Counted from the stretch's first letter, positions 31,041 through 40,624 are shown. The stretch is DNA of 64,000 bases from Pantoea coffeiphila (GCF_016909495.1 NZ_JAFBFW010000001.1:744001-808000); one strand, 5' to 3'. Numbers and translations: made by a program. The notes: generated by a model from the letters alone, not told the origin.

Positions 31041-32498
31041 ATGAGTTCCCTGACACTTGAAGCCCAAAGCAGCCGCTGGAGCGTGCTGGCCGTTTGCAGC
31101 GCGGCGCTGATGCTGCCGCTGAGTTTTTCTGCCGGGGTCATCGCCACGCCCGCCATTGCCGTTCATCCCGGCGGATCTCCCCTCGCGCTGAGTTGGATAA
31201 CCAACTCATTCCTGCTCAGCTTCGGCAGTTTGCTAATGGCCGCTGGCTCCCTGGCCGATCGCTATGGCCGCAAGCGCCTGTTTATCAGCGGCGTGTCGGT
31301 ATTCACCCTGCTTTCACTGCTGACCCCATGGCTGCCTTCGGTGGTCTGGCTGGATATTGTTCGCGCGCTACAAGGGGCGGCTGCCGCTGCCGCACTGGCC
31401 GGAGGTTCAGCAGCCATGGCCAACAGTTTTAACGGCGAAGCGCGCGCCCGGGCTTTTAGCATGCTGGGAACCAGTTTCGGCGTGGGACTGGCGGCGGGAC
31501 CGGTGGTGGCAGGAATGTTGATGCAGGCGGCGGGCTGGCACAGCGTTTTCCTCTGCTGTGCCCTGTTTGGTGCGGTGGCATTACTTTTTGGCACCCGCTA
31601 TCTGGCCGAGTCACGCAACCCCGAGCCGCAGCCGCTGGACTGGGCCGGTATCATCACCTTCAGCACCGCGCTGACGCTGTTTACCTGGGGATTATTACAA
31701 ATGGCCGACGGCGGCAGTACGCCGCTCACCCGCATTCTGCTGCTGGCTTCCCTGCTGACGGGGGCGCTGTTTGTCTTTATTGAGCGGCGCACTGCCTTCC
31801 CGATGCTCGATCTGAGCCTGTTCCGCTATGGACGCTTCGTTGGTGTACAACTGTTGCCGGTCGCGACCTGCTACTGCTTCGTGGTACTGCTGGTGCTGCT
31901 GCCGCTACGATTTATGGGCTTTTACGGCTATGACGCTTTAAGCACGGGTTTGCTGATGTTAGCCATTTCGCTGCCAATGCTGATTATTCCCTCGATCGCG
32001 GTCAGTCTGACCCGCCGCTACCATCCCGGCACGGTCAGCGCGGGTGGCCTGCTGCTGGCCGCTGCGGGTATCGGGTTGCTGAGTGCGGTAACGCCGCAAA
32101 GCTCGCTGCTGTTAACCCTGCTGGCGATGTTACTGATCGGAACGGGTAGCGGGCTGCCGTGGGGGCTGATGGACAACTTGTCGGTCAGCGTGGTGCCGCC
32201 GCAGCGTGCGGGTATGGCGACCGGAATTTTCAGTACGGTGCGCGTAGCCGGGGAAGGCGTGGCGCTGGCGAGCGTCAGCAGTCTGTTTACCTTTTTGCTG
32301 GCCCGCCTGGCGAATCTTCACCACGTCTCTGCCGAATCGCTACCGACATTGAGTGCCGGATCGGCCATCGACTCCGCACTGTTACCGATGGCGGAGCACG
32401 CCTTCCAGCAGCTGCTGTGGGTGCTTTTAGTTGTTACCGTGATCTGTGCCATCGCGATCTGGCTGTGCCTGGTTCCCCGGGGTAAGCAGATTAATTAA
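31041..32498 (+). CDS. MFS drug-efflux transporter (DHA2/EmrB-type, 14 TM)
   Basis: A 485-aa polytopic membrane protein with about 14 predicted helices. The MFS motif A appears as GSLADRYGRKRLFISG, and a motif-C-like stretch as SFGVGLAAGPVVAGML. The N-terminal half includes ALSWITNSFLLSFGSLLMAA. DHA2 members are proton-coupled exporters of drugs and dyes; the substrate here is unknown. Good ribosome site GGAGATAAAAA. Divergent from the LysR gene, with which it forms a typical efflux/regulator pair in the place where E. coli has dauA. Confidence 0.88.
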   Translation: MSSLTLEAQSSRWSVLAVCSAALMLPLSFSAGVIATPAIAVHPGGSPLALSWITNSFLLSFGSLLMAAGSLADRYGRKRLFISGVSVFTLLSLLTPWLPSVVWLDIVRALQGAAAAAALAGGSAAMANSFNGEARARAFSMLGTSFGVGLAAGPVVAGMLMQAAGWHSVFLCCALFGAVALLFGTRYLAESRNPEPQPLDWAGIITFSTALTLFTWGLLQMADGGSTPLTRILLLASLLTGALFVFIERRTAFPMLDLSLFRYGRFVGVQLLPVATCYCFVVLLVLLPLRFMGFYGYDALSTGLLMLAISLPMLIIPSIAVSLTRRYHPGTVSAGGLLLAAAGIGLLSAVTPQSSLLLTLLAMLLIGTGSGLPWGLMDNLSVSVVPPQRAGMATGIFSTVRVAGEGVALASVSSLFTFLLARLANLHHVSAESLPTLSAGSAIDSALLPMAEHAFQQLLWVLLVVTVICAIAIWLCLVPRGKQIN

Positions 32499-32609
32499 GC
32501 GGATAGTGATGCCGGACAGTTTTTTTTAGCAATTTGGCATAACCCCCCCTTTTGAGGACCATTTATTAATGCTACTTTGCTCGAATTGACTTAATCGGAA
32601 TATTCTTAT

Positions 32610-33779
32610 ATGGCGCTAGACGTCGCAACCCTGTTTATCTGCGAGCTGTACGTACTGCTGTTTCTTATCGTCATCACCGCCTTCGCCTGGAGCGGTGCGC
32701 AGTACGATAAAGTGTTGGGATTTAACTGTATCTCGCTGATCGTCAGTGTTATTGCCGTCTGGTTAAGCAGCCTTCGTAGTGAAGGCCTGCTGTTCTGGTC
32801 AGTGGCGGTGGGCAATATCTGCGTGCTGCTGGCCTATGGTCTGTTACTCAGCGCATTCCGCGCCTTTCGCGGCGCGCGGTGCGGCTACGACTGGACTCTG
32901 GGCATGGTGTTCTGGGGCGTACTGTGCCTGTTCCCGTGGTTCTGGAACTCGATGCATAACCGGATTCTGGTTTCCTGCCTGATGTGCATTATCTACACTG
33001 CGGCGATGATCCGCGAACTGCACCGTGCGCGCGCCATGCTGCCGGTGACCTTCTGGCCCGCCCGACTTCTGCTGTGGATACATCTGCTGTTCAGCGTGGC
33101 GCGGGCGCTGTTAGACGGCGGTATACCCAGCCCACTCTACGGGGCAATCGGCGGCTCAACCTTCTCGGTTTATGTCATTCTGGAATCGATACTGATTGTG
33201 ATCGGAATGAGTTTTACCCTGATGGCGATGGTCAACGAACGCACGCAGATCAAGTACAAGCAGGCTTCGCTGCTCGATCCACTGACCGGCGTCTGGAATC
33301 GTCGCGCGCTGTTCGAAAAGGCCGATCAGCTGGCAAACCCTGTCAGCACGGCCCGAGAGATCACCGTGATGTTATTCGATCTCGACCATTTTAAAAGCAT
33401 CAACGACCGCTTTGGTCACTATCATGGCGATCAGGTGCTGATCGATTTTTGCCACAAAGTGGTCACTGAACTACCCGCGGACAGTTTTTTTGCCCGGCTT
33501 GGGGGCGAGGAATTTGCCGCCATTGTTTTATGCGATGAAAAAGTGGGGATGGAAACGGCAGAGCGGATTCGTCAGACAATAGAAGCTTCGAGGCCGCAGC
33601 AGGTGCACTACAGCGTCAGCATCGGCGTTGCCAGCAGCTCTTATGGTCCCCTGCTCGTGGATTCGCTGATTGCGGCGGCGGATGATGCACTGTATCAGGC
33701 CAAAGCAGCCGGACGTAATCAGATAAAGGTGTATCGTCCGGACGAACAGCGATTACAAACCCTGCCGGTAGCCGGTTAA
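32610..33779 (+). CDS. Membrane-bound diguanylate cyclase (GGDEF)
   Basis: A 389-aa protein with about six N-terminal membrane helices (about 5-200) as a MASE-like sensor, then a GGDEF domain (about 215-380). The active site is ARLGGEEFAAIV, with upstream substrate motifs VMLFDLDHFKSINDRFGHYH, so c-di-GMP synthesis is expected. No R-x-x-D inhibitory site is visible before the GGEEF, so product inhibition may be absent. No EAL domain. A single gene with its own promoter region, followed by a hairpin shared with convergent ychH. Confidence 0.92.
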   Translation: MALDVATLFICELYVLLFLIVITAFAWSGAQYDKVLGFNCISLIVSVIAVWLSSLRSEGLLFWSVAVGNICVLLAYGLLLSAFRAFRGARCGYDWTLGMVFWGVLCLFPWFWNSMHNRILVSCLMCIIYTAAMIRELHRARAMLPVTFWPARLLLWIHLLFSVARALLDGGIPSPLYGAIGGSTFSVYVILESILIVIGMSFTLMAMVNERTQIKYKQASLLDPLTGVWNRRALFEKADQLANPVSTAREITVMLFDLDHFKSINDRFGHYHGDQVLIDFCHKVVTELPADSFFARLGGEEFAAIVLCDEKVGMETAERIRQTIEASRPQQVHYSVSIGVASSSYGPLLVDSLIAAADDALYQAKAAGRNQIKVYRPDEQRLQTLPVAG

Positions 33780-33845
33780 ACAATAGACAAATGAGCTACG
33801 CCATCTCAAGCTGATGATTGCTTAAATCAAGCCTGAGCAAAGCAT

Positions 33846-33868
33846 AATGCCCGCGAAGGCGGGCATTA
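33846..33868. terminator. Hairpin between the GGDEF gene and ychH
   Basis: AATGCCCGC-GAAG-GCGGGCATT is a strong stem between two converging genes; only short A/T tracts flank it. Confidence 0.6.
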
Positions 33869-33922
33869 ATGAAGGTCAGCGAAGCTGAATGATTTAACCC
33901 TATTGTCCACTACGGGACTTAA

Positions 33923-34198
33923 TTAGTGCTGGCGATTACCCTGGCGGCAGCGTTTATCGCCACAGTGACGCACCCAGTAGTAGCGGTCGGCAATTTTCTC
34001 TCGTCCGCTAACGCGGGCACCAACCAGCCACAGCAGCGCGCCGATGAAGATACTGAAAATCGCCCCATGCACCATAAATTGCGGTAGCTGCAGCTGCGGC
34101 ATCTGATTAAGCACCGAGTAACCAACCCCGAATATCATCACCACTAAACCCAGCACCATCAGGGCGTTGCCCATTACATGTGTATGTTTACGTTTCAT
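33923..34198 (-). CDS. ychH: YchH family stress-response membrane protein
   Basis: A 91-aa inner-membrane protein with two helices (NALMVLGLVVMIFGVGYSVL and VHGAIFSIFIGALLWLVGAR), matching E. coli YchH in sequence, length and position upstream of and divergent from pth. E. coli ychH is induced by cadmium, peroxide and other stresses. The Cys/His/Arg-rich tail (YYWVRHCGDKRCRQG) is part of the family. Ribosome site GGAGGTGCGTA precedes ATG 34198. Confidence 0.93.
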   Translation of the reverse strand: MKRKHTHVMGNALMVLGLVVMIFGVGYSVLNQMPQLQLPQFMVHGAIFSIFIGALLWLVGARVSGREKIADRYYWVRHCGDKRCRQGNRQH

Positions 34199-34469
34199 TA
34201 CGCACCTCCAGACGGTTTAACAGGGCAAACTCCGTTGCCAGATGTCCATAGTGTAGGAAATCGTCTGCGCGGTCGTTGCGGGCGCGATCACATTTATCGC
34301 TAAATCTTTGACAGTTCTTTACATCTAATCGACTGAATTTGTATAGAAAATGTATTATCACGCTGACTAACTATCTGCCATTCGCAGCGAGCGTCCGGTG
34401 GCCTTTGAGTTATCCCTTCCGCTTCAGTAAACTACCTGCCTTAATTCGTACGCTTCAGGAAAATACACC

Positions 34470-35057
34470 GTGAGCAGCATTAAACTGATTGTTGGCCTTG
34501 CCAATCCCGGCGCTGAATACGCCGCTACGCGCCATAATGCCGGCGCCTGGTATGTTGATTTGCTGGCTGAACGTCACAATCAGTCGCTAAAGGAAGAAAG
34601 TAAATTTTATGGCTACACCGCGCGGTTGAATATCGGCGGTGAAGATGTGCGCCTGCTGGTGCCGACTACCTTTATGAACCTCAGCGGTAAAGCCGTGGCG
34701 GCGATGGCGACGTTTTATCGCATCGCGCCGGAAGAGATTCTGGTCGCGCACGACGAACTGGATCTGCCGCCGGGCGTGGCAAAATTCAAACAGGGCGGCG
34801 GCCACGGCGGGCACAACGGCCTGAAAGATATCATCAGCAAGCTGGGTAATAACCTGAACTTTCACCGCCTGCGCATCGGCATCGGTCATCCGGGGGATCG
34901 TAATAAAGTGGTGGGATTCGTGCTGGGTAAACCGATGGCCTCTGAACAGCCGCTGATTGATAACGCCATTGACGAAGCGGCGCGCTGCACCGAAGTGTGG
35001 CTGAAGGAAGATAAGCTGAAGGCGATGAACCGCCTGCACAGCTATAAAGCGGGTTAA
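34470..35057 (+). CDS. pth: Peptidyl-tRNA hydrolase
   Basis: A 195-aa enzyme that recycles tRNA from prematurely released peptidyl-tRNA. The catalytic His is at 22 in [17 protein letters not shown], and the catalytic Asp is in [27 protein letters not shown] and LRIGIGHPG are also present. It starts with GTG 34470. In E. coli ychF follows directly; here a convergent SulP gene is inserted between them, so pth must end its own transcript. Confidence 0.98.
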   Translation: MSSIKLIVGLANPGAEYAATRHNAGAWYVDLLAERHNQSLKEESKFYGYTARLNIGGEDVRLLVPTTFMNLSGKAVAAMATFYRIAPEEILVAHDELDLPPGVAKFKQGGGHGGHNGLKDIISKLGNNLNFHRLRIGIGHPGDRNKVVGFVLGKPMASEQPLIDNAIDEAARCTEVWLKEDKLKAMNRLHSYKAG

Positions 35058-35062
35058 TCGCA

Positions 35063-35084
35063 GCAGGCCCGGATTCGGGCCTGC
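35063..35084. terminator. Hairpin between pth and the SulP gene
   Basis: GCAGGCCCG-GATT-CGGGCCTGC: a 9-bp perfect stem in the 42-base gap between converging genes. No clear T run, but placement fits shared termination. Confidence 0.6.
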
Positions 35085-35099
35085 TTGCGACGTTCTCCG

Positions 35100-36581
35100 T
35101 CAGGCGTCGTTGCTGGCGACCTTATAATCGGGGTCGTCCAGTTCATGCGTACAGTATGGCCCCGCCTTTTTCAGCAGGCTGACGCAGTCCTCGCTGAGAT
35201 GGCGCAGGCGCAGGGTTTTTCCTGCTTCCAGATAGCGCGCGGTCAGCTTATCAATCGCCTCCACGCCGCTGGAATCCATCACCCGGGTACGCGCAAAATC
35301 AATCACCACCCGATCCGGGTCCTGCTGCGGATCGAACAGCTCCTGGAAACTGGTTGTCGAACCAAAGAACAGCGGCCCCTCCAGACGATAGGTTTTCTGC
35401 CCTTCTTCACTCTCCTGCGCGACGATAGTGATGCGCGCATGCTGCCAGGCAAAGACCAGCGCGGAGATAATCACCCCGCAAATCACCGCCATCGCCAGAT
35501 CGGTAAAGATCGTCACCAGCGTCACGGCAATCATGATCACCGCATCCGCTTTCGGCATCCGCTTCAGGCGCTTGATTGAACTCCACTCAAAGGTATTGAT
35601 GCACACCACAAACATAATCCCGGCCAGCGCCGCCACCGGCAGCAGCGCGATGTACTGCGACAGGCTGACAACAAACAGGATCAGCAGCACGGCACCGACC
35701 AGGTTTGAGATGCGCCCGCGGCCGCCGGAGGTGAAGTTAATAATCGACTGGCCGATCATCGCGCAGCCCGCAAAACTGCCGAAGAAGCCGCACAGCGTAT
35801 TGCCGATGCCCTGTGCCACACACTCCTGATTACCCGCGCCTTTTTTGCTGCCCATTTCATCCAGCACCGCCAGCGTCAGCAGTGACTCAATCAGTCCGAC
35901 CAGCGCAATCACCACCGAATACGGCAATACGATTTTCAGCGTTTCCCAGCTCACCGGCACCTGCGGCAGGTGGAACATCGGCAGCGTGCCGGAGATATCC
36001 GCCAGATCGCCAACGCGTTTAGTATCCAGCCCAAAGCCAATGGCGATCGCGCTAATCACGATCAGCGCCGCCAGCGAACCGGGAATAATTTTGGTCACTT
36101 TCGGGAACAGCCAGACAATCAGCATCGCCAGCGCGACCAGCGCGTACATCATCGGCCCCTGCCCTTTAATCATCGGGAACTGCGCCAGCATAATGACGAT
36201 CGCCAGACCGTTAACAAAACCATAAATCGCCGGCTGCGGCACCAGGCGAATAAACTTGCCCAGCTTGAGCACGCCAATCGCCAGCTGGATCAGCCCGGCG
36301 AGGATGCTGGCCACCAGCACATACTCGTAGCCGTGTTGGGTAATCAGGCTAATCAGCACCACCACGATCGACCCGGCCGCACCGGAGATCATCCCCGGCT
36401 TTCCGCCGAAAAAGGCGGTAATAATGCCGAGGATAAAGGCGGTATGCAGGCCGATAGTCGGCGACAGCCCGGCCAGCAGGGAAAAGGCGGTCGCTTCAGG
36501 GATCAGCGCCACCGAAACGACAGCACCGGCCAGCACGTCGTTTTTGACGTCTCTCGCCCTGAAATTGCTCAGGTTAAACAT
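35100..36581 (-). CDS. SulP-family anion transporter with STAS domain
   Basis: A 493-aa SLC26/SulP protein. About 12-14 membrane helices (VVSVALIPEATAFSLLAGLS, SPTIGLHTAFILGIITAFFG, SGAAGSIVVVLISL) are followed by a cytoplasmic STAS domain (about 390-485; RLEGPLFFGSTTSFQELFD, RVMDSSGVEAIDKLT). Likely substrates are sulfate, bicarbonate or dicarboxylates. It is distinct from E. coli DauA (different sequence and shorter), which in E. coli lies between prs and ychH and is absent there in this window. ATG 36581 follows GGAAATAAC; an upstream in-frame start at 36662 would add an unconserved leader. Confidence 0.9.
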   Translation of the reverse strand: MFNLSNFRARDVKNDVLAGAVVSVALIPEATAFSLLAGLSPTIGLHTAFILGIITAFFGGKPGMISGAAGSIVVVLISLITQHGYEYVLVASILAGLIQLAIGVLKLGKFIRLVPQPAIYGFVNGLAIVIMLAQFPMIKGQGPMMYALVALAMLIVWLFPKVTKIIPGSLAALIVISAIAIGFGLDTKRVGDLADISGTLPMFHLPQVPVSWETLKIVLPYSVVIALVGLIESLLTLAVLDEMGSKKGAGNQECVAQGIGNTLCGFFGSFAGCAMIGQSIINFTSGGRGRISNLVGAVLLILFVVSLSQYIALLPVAALAGIMFVVCINTFEWSSIKRLKRMPKADAVIMIAVTLVTIFTDLAMAVICGVIISALVFAWQHARITIVAQESEEGQKTYRLEGPLFFGSTTSFQELFDPQQDPDRVVIDFARTRVMDSSGVEAIDKLTARYLEAGKTLRLRHLSEDCVSLLKKAGPYCTHELDDPDYKVASNDA

Positions 36582-36946
36582 GTTATTTCCAGTTATTTTT
36601 TTCAGACAGAAGTTCTGCACCGCGCGATTCAGGCTATCAGCGAGTACAGCGGACTCGTTCAAGCGACGAGTGAAGGCAACGGATCTGTTGCGCAGAGGGG
36701 AGCATTCTCAGGGTGGCGTAAGCAGGAAGCAATGCATCTGCGCGGTTCTCCGATAAGGGTAAAGATATGTCAGTATGGGAAATTGTGAAGGCGATCTCAA
36801 GTGAAACCTGCCCGCTGCGTGACAAATCAACGCCATCGCGGCCGGTTTTACGTGTATAATGTGCGGAAACTTTTAAGACACTGTCTGTGACAACATTGAG
36901 GTATTTAACAATACCTTGATTATCAAGCTATTAAGGTGATTCAAAC
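36582..36946. other. SulP-ychF divergent intergenic region
   Basis: About 365 bases with no supported gene. It must hold the promoters of the SulP gene and of ychF, since ychF is separated from its usual upstream partner pth. A short AT-rich stretch directly before ychF (about 36870-36940) is the likely ychF promoter region. Confidence 0.4.
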
Positions 36947-38038
36947 ATGGGATTCAAATGCGGTATTGTGGGCCTGCCAAACGTCGGGAAATCCACCCTG
37001 TTCAATGCGTTAACCAAAGCGGGCATCGAAGCAGCTAACTTCCCGTTCTGCACCATTGAGCCGAATACCGGCGTAGTGCCAATGCCTGACTCACGTCTGG
37101 ATCAGCTGGCCGAAATCGTTAAGCCGCAGCGCATTCTGCCAACTACTATGGAATTCGTGGATATCGCGGGCCTGGTTAAGGGCGCATCTAAAGGTGAAGG
37201 CCTGGGCAACCAGTTCCTGACCAACATCCGTGAAACCGAAGCGATTGGCCACGTGGTGCGCTGCTTTGAGAACGACAACATTATTCACGTGAATAACAAG
37301 GTCGATCCGGCGGACGATATCGAAACCATCAACACCGAGCTGGCGCTTTCCGACCTTGATACCTGCGAACGTGCCCTGCAGCGCGTGCAGAAGAAAGCCA
37401 AAGGCGGCGATAAAGACGCGAAAGCCGAACAGGCCGCGCTGGAAAAATGCCTGCCGCAGCTGGAAAAAGCCGGCATGCTGCGCGCGCTGGACCTGAGCGA
37501 AGAAGACAAAGCGGCCATCCGCTACCTGAGCTTCCTGACTCTGAAGCCAACCATGTACATCGCCAACGTCAACGAAGACGGCTTCGAGAACAACCCGTAC
37601 CTGGATAAAGTGCGCGAAATCGCCGCCGCTGAAGGTTCCGTTGTGGTGCCGGTGTGCGCTGCCGTTGAGTCTGATATTGCCGAGCTGGAAGACGGCGACC
37701 GTGAAGAGTTTATGGCCGAGCTGGGTATTGAAGAGCCGGGCCTGAACCGCGTGATCCGCGCCGGTTATGCCCTGCTGAACCTGCAAACCTACTTCACCGC
37801 TGGCGTGAAGGAAGTGCGTGCCTGGACTATCCCTGTTGGTGCGACCGCGCCACAGGCCGCCGGTAAAATCCACACCGACTTCGAAAAAGGCTTTATCCGC
37901 GCTCAGACCATCGCGTTTGATGACTTCATCGCCTTCAAGGGTGAACAGGGCGCGAAAGAAGCCGGTAAGATGCGTTCAGAAGGTAAAGACTACATCGTGA
38001 AAGATGGCGATGTGATGAACTTCCTGTTTAACGTGTAA
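36947..38038 (+). CDS. ychF: Redox-regulated ATPase YchF (Obg-related)
   Basis: A 363-aa member of the Obg/YchF P-loop NTPase family, which prefers ATP to GTP. The P-loop is [17 protein letters not shown], switch regions include [19 protein letters not shown], and the base-specificity motif is N-V-N-E instead of NKxD. The C-terminal TGS-like domain ends [12 protein letters not shown]. YchF associates with ribosomes and influences oxidative-stress responses. Length is identical to E. coli YchF. Confidence 0.98.
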   Translation: MGFKCGIVGLPNVGKSTLFNALTKAGIEAANFPFCTIEPNTGVVPMPDSRLDQLAEIVKPQRILPTTMEFVDIAGLVKGASKGEGLGNQFLTNIRETEAIGHVVRCFENDNIIHVNNKVDPADDIETINTELALSDLDTCERALQRVQKKAKGGDKDAKAEQAALEKCLPQLEKAGMLRALDLSEEDKAAIRYLSFLTLKPTMYIANVNEDGFENNPYLDKVREIAAAEGSVVVPVCAAVESDIAELEDGDREEFMAELGIEEPGLNRVIRAGYALLNLQTYFTAGVKEVRAWTIPVGATAPQAAGKIHTDFEKGFIRAQTIAFDDFIAFKGEQGAKEAGKMRSEGKDYIVKDGDVMNFLFNV

Positions 38039-38100
38039 TCCGTTTTCTCGCTTTTGCTGCCAAACGAAGTTTTCTGAACCTCGTTGGGACAGCGGAAATC

Positions 38101-38131
38101 TAAAAATCCACGCAGCTGCGTGGATTTTTGT
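38101..38131. terminator. Terminator after ychF
   Basis: AAAAATCCACGCAG-CTGCGTGGATTTTTG: a perfect palindrome with flanking A and T runs, about 65 bases past ychF. It marks the boundary between backbone and the accessory region. Confidence 0.9.
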
Positions 38132-38263
38132 TTTCATATTGCATCAAAAAAAGCCATGTTTTAACCTGCCTTTTATTAATCCTCTGATTCTAATAATATT
38201 GTTGCGTTAGTCACAGAACGATATACTTCATATATCCACCCGTCACCGTTCCCGAGCGTACTC

Positions 38264-38879
38264 ATGAACCGATACCACGTTCCTGGCAGCGAAGGTCAGT
38301 TTGAGAAAGATTCCGGCGAACAAGTTTTGGCTAATAAGTTAGGGATTGCTTCTTTAGATTAAATAGATGAGGCAGAGCTTGTACTATTAGAACAACTTTA
38401 CCATTCTGTTTTTGAAGAACATTTTCCACACGGGCAACTCAGTTTATCCCTGCTAAAAAGCTGGCATCGTCGGTGGTTAGGCAACATTTATCAGTGGGCA
38501 GGACATGAAAGGACGGTCAATATAAGCAAAGGAGGTTTTATGTTGCTCCCTCAGCGCAACTGTCAAAACTGAGAACGATTATGATGTGCAATATCTCGCC
38601 CGTTACACACCGTGTACAGATATGAATGAAGACAATTTGATTGAAGCTATCGCCATAACACATGTCGAGCTGATACTCATTCATCCGTTCAGAGAAGGAA
38701 ACGGACGCTTATCGCGGCTTTTAGCCGATGTCATGGCGGTTCAGGCGGGTTTTAAACCACTTGACTATCAACGCTGGGAACAAAACAAAACCCAATATAT
38801 TTCGGCTATTCATGCAGGCATGTCCATGGACTACGAGCCGATGAAACACTGGGTCAGAGAAGCATTAAGAAAGGACTAA
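38264..38879 (+). pseudogene. Broken Fic-family AMP-transferase gene
   Basis: From ATG 38264 the protein begins MNRYHVPGSEGQFEKDSGEQ, then meets an in-frame TAA at 38360-38362. Reading on gives LSLLKSWHRRWLGNIYQWAG and NISKGGF. The frame is then lost near 38540 (ATGTTGCT, probably one T missing) and again near 38572, after which the frame beginning 38586 encodes the C-terminal half with the intact Fic motif HPFREGNGR. Fic proteins transfer AMP or other nucleotides to target proteins, often as toxins. One nonsense change and two single-base losses make this copy inactive. The first ~200 residues would have matched a cell-division-type Fic of about 205 aa. Confidence 0.88.
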
Positions 38880-39046
38880 ACAGCAAGACGTAAATGGGAG
38901 AATTTTTTTCGCGTAGCTTCAAGCAAAGCTTCAATCTTCGCGGACGGCTTTCCTGTTTCGACAGCCGTAGAGGTCACTACAGAGCGAACAATATCCGCAC
39001 GAGATGGCTGAGCGTAACTTTCCTGAGTATTTTTGTTATTGCTCAT
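38876..39046 (-). CDS. Small protein of unknown function convergent with the Fic remnant
   Basis: A 56-aa frame from ATG 39046 with a good ribosome site (GGAGTCTCA) and no known domain: MSNNKNTQESYAQPSRADIV, then Ala/Thr/Glu-rich helical sequence ending ATRKKFSHLRLAV. Its stop overlaps the end of the fic remnant by 4 bases tail to tail. Fic toxins are often neighboured by small antitoxins, but those normally precede fic on the same strand, so that role is only a guess. Confidence 0.55.
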   Translation of the reverse strand: MSNNKNTQESYAQPSRADIVRSVVTSTAVETGKPSAKIEALLEATRKKFSHLRLAV

Positions 39047-39334
39047 TGAGACTCCTGGAAGATAGGCTTTAGTCTTCAATTATAGGCGATAATCGCCAAC
39101 AATTCAGAGGTATTTTCTCGTACTTTACTTTGAATCAGTCACTCTCCTCATATGCAATCCGCTATCTTCAGCAGGCTTCTGAATCCCGGTATTTCTCAAG
39201 ACTATTCCCAGCAACGGACTTTTCATTCGATGGCGGTGTAAGTATCTCACTTTAGTGCACCAGTCACTTTTGATGTTTCATTCATCACAGCTAAGCTGTC
39301 CTGAAACCCAGGATTAGATACAACACTCAAAGGC

Positions 39335-39901
39335 TCAGGTTCTTGAAGATTCCAGTGCATGACAGATTAATGCCAAAGGCCCATTCATCATTTCAGTTTT
39401 GATCCTACTTTCGTCAGGGTTACAGCTAATCGATAACGCGAAACCGTGCAAATAATCTGCCAGCAGATCCAGGCCGTCTTTTTCGGTTTGTTTGGGTAGC
39501 GCCAGAGGAGAAACAATAATTTTATAGCGTTCAGTAAATATCTGCGCCGGGCCGTGTGATGTCATGCTCAGCATGGTTTCCAGGAGTCCGCTGTACTCGC
39601 GCAATATTTCGATGTAACTCTCACATAAGTGCTTTAACTCGTTTTGCCAGTCCGAACGTGCCTGAGGCAGATAGATCCCCACCACCAGCGATGTCGTTAG
39701 TGCCTCTAACAGCGAATTCTTGTTTTCAAAGTAGTGATAAATCGCCATGGGGTCCACATTTAACCGCGTTGCTAATGCGCGGATGCTGGGGATTTTCCCA
39801 TTCTCCTTCATCAGACATTTCGCCGTTTCCAGAATCCCGTCAGCGGTTAGCTGAGTCAACTTGCCAACGGGTCGTCCACGTTTTTTCTCATTGACAGCCA
39901 T
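39335..39901 (-). CDS. TetR-family repressor
   Basis: A 188-aa regulator with an N-terminal TetR helix-turn-helix (ILETAKCLMKENGKIPSIRA, LATRLNVDPMAIYHYFENKN) and a C-terminal ligand domain (about 75-185). It is divergent from a DHFR-like reductase gene 99 bases away, and a near-perfect 17-bp palindrome lies between them, so self-control plus control of the reductase is likely. DNA here is visibly more AT-rich than the backbone. Confidence 0.88.
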   Translation of the reverse strand: MAVNEKKRGRPVGKLTQLTADGILETAKCLMKENGKIPSIRALATRLNVDPMAIYHYFENKNSLLEALTTSLVVGIYLPQARSDWQNELKHLCESYIEILREYSGLLETMLSMTSHGPAQIFTERYKIIVSPLALPKQTEKDGLDLLADYLHGFALSISCNPDESRIKTEMMNGPLALICHALESSRT

Positions 39902-39927
39902 CCGATCCCTCCCATAAAATTCACTTT

Positions 39928-39944
39928 ATTCTACACTGTAGAAT
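39928..39944. promoter_or_regulatory. Palindromic TetR-type operator
   Basis: ATTCTACA-C-TGTAGAAT is a perfect inverted repeat with one central base, midway between the TetR start (39901) and the reductase start (40001). Size and symmetry fit a TetR dimer site. Confidence 0.75.
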
Positions 39945-40000
39945 TAACTATACACGCTGTCTCCGCCTGGCTCAACCACGACTAATTTGATGAGGGATTT

Positions 40001-40534
40001 ATGGCAAACATCGTATTCATTGCAACCAGTCTGGATGGCTACATTGCAGATAAGCAGGGGAAACTCGACTGGCTAAACTCGGTGCCCAATCCCGATAACA
40101 TCGATACGGGTTGCTTCGCTTTGATGGAGCAAATTGACGGGTTGGTGATGGGGCGTAACACCCTTGAGGCCGTACTCGGTTTTGACTGCGACTGGCCCTA
40201 TTCAAAGCCCGTGTTTGTGTTAAGCAATACGATGACGAAAGTGCCGCAGGGCTATGAGGAAAAGGTATTCATAGTCAAAGGTGAATTAAAAGACATTATC
40301 GCTGAGCTGAATGCCAGGGGATTTAACGATCTGTACATCGACGGTGGCGCAACAATTCAAAGCTTCCTCAATGAGGATCTTATCGATCAACTGATTATTA
40401 CTCGCTTTCCCCTTTTACTGGGTGGCGGCATCCCATTGTTTAGTGAACTGAAACAGTCACTGAACTTCAAAGTGACAAAAAATGAAGTCGTACTGGAGAC
40501 ACTGGTCCAAACCACTTACCTGCGCACGAGATGA
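40001..40534 (+). CDS. Dihydrofolate-reductase-like protein (RibD C-terminal fold)
   Basis: A 177-aa cytoplasmic protein of the DHFR/RibD-C family, which bind NADPH and reduce pterin or pyrimidine-like substrates. Typical blocks are FIATSLDGYIADKQGKLDWL, DGLVMGRNTLEAV, LYIDGGATIQSFLN and ITRFPLLLGGGIPLF. Substrate unknown. Probably repressed by the divergent TetR protein through the 39928-39944 palindrome. Confidence 0.9.
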   Translation: MANIVFIATSLDGYIADKQGKLDWLNSVPNPDNIDTGCFALMEQIDGLVMGRNTLEAVLGFDCDWPYSKPVFVLSNTMTKVPQGYEEKVFIVKGELKDIIAELNARGFNDLYIDGGATIQSFLNEDLIDQLIITRFPLLLGGGIPLFSELKQSLNFKVTKNEVVLETLVQTTYLRTR

Positions 40535-40624
40535 TATCTGGTTCTGTACGTGCAAAAGACCTTTTGTCCGCTGCCTACCGTCGCTGTCTCAGGAACCTCA
40601 CACCGCAGCAAACATCCCGCTCAC

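Noticed and set aside
35970..36788. 272-aa plus-strand frame opposite the SulP gene
   Set aside because: Arg/His/Gln-rich shadow of the transporter codons; no ribosome site or domain.
37091..37873. 260-aa minus-strand frame opposite ychF
   Set aside because: Antisense shadow produced by the strong codon bias of ychF.
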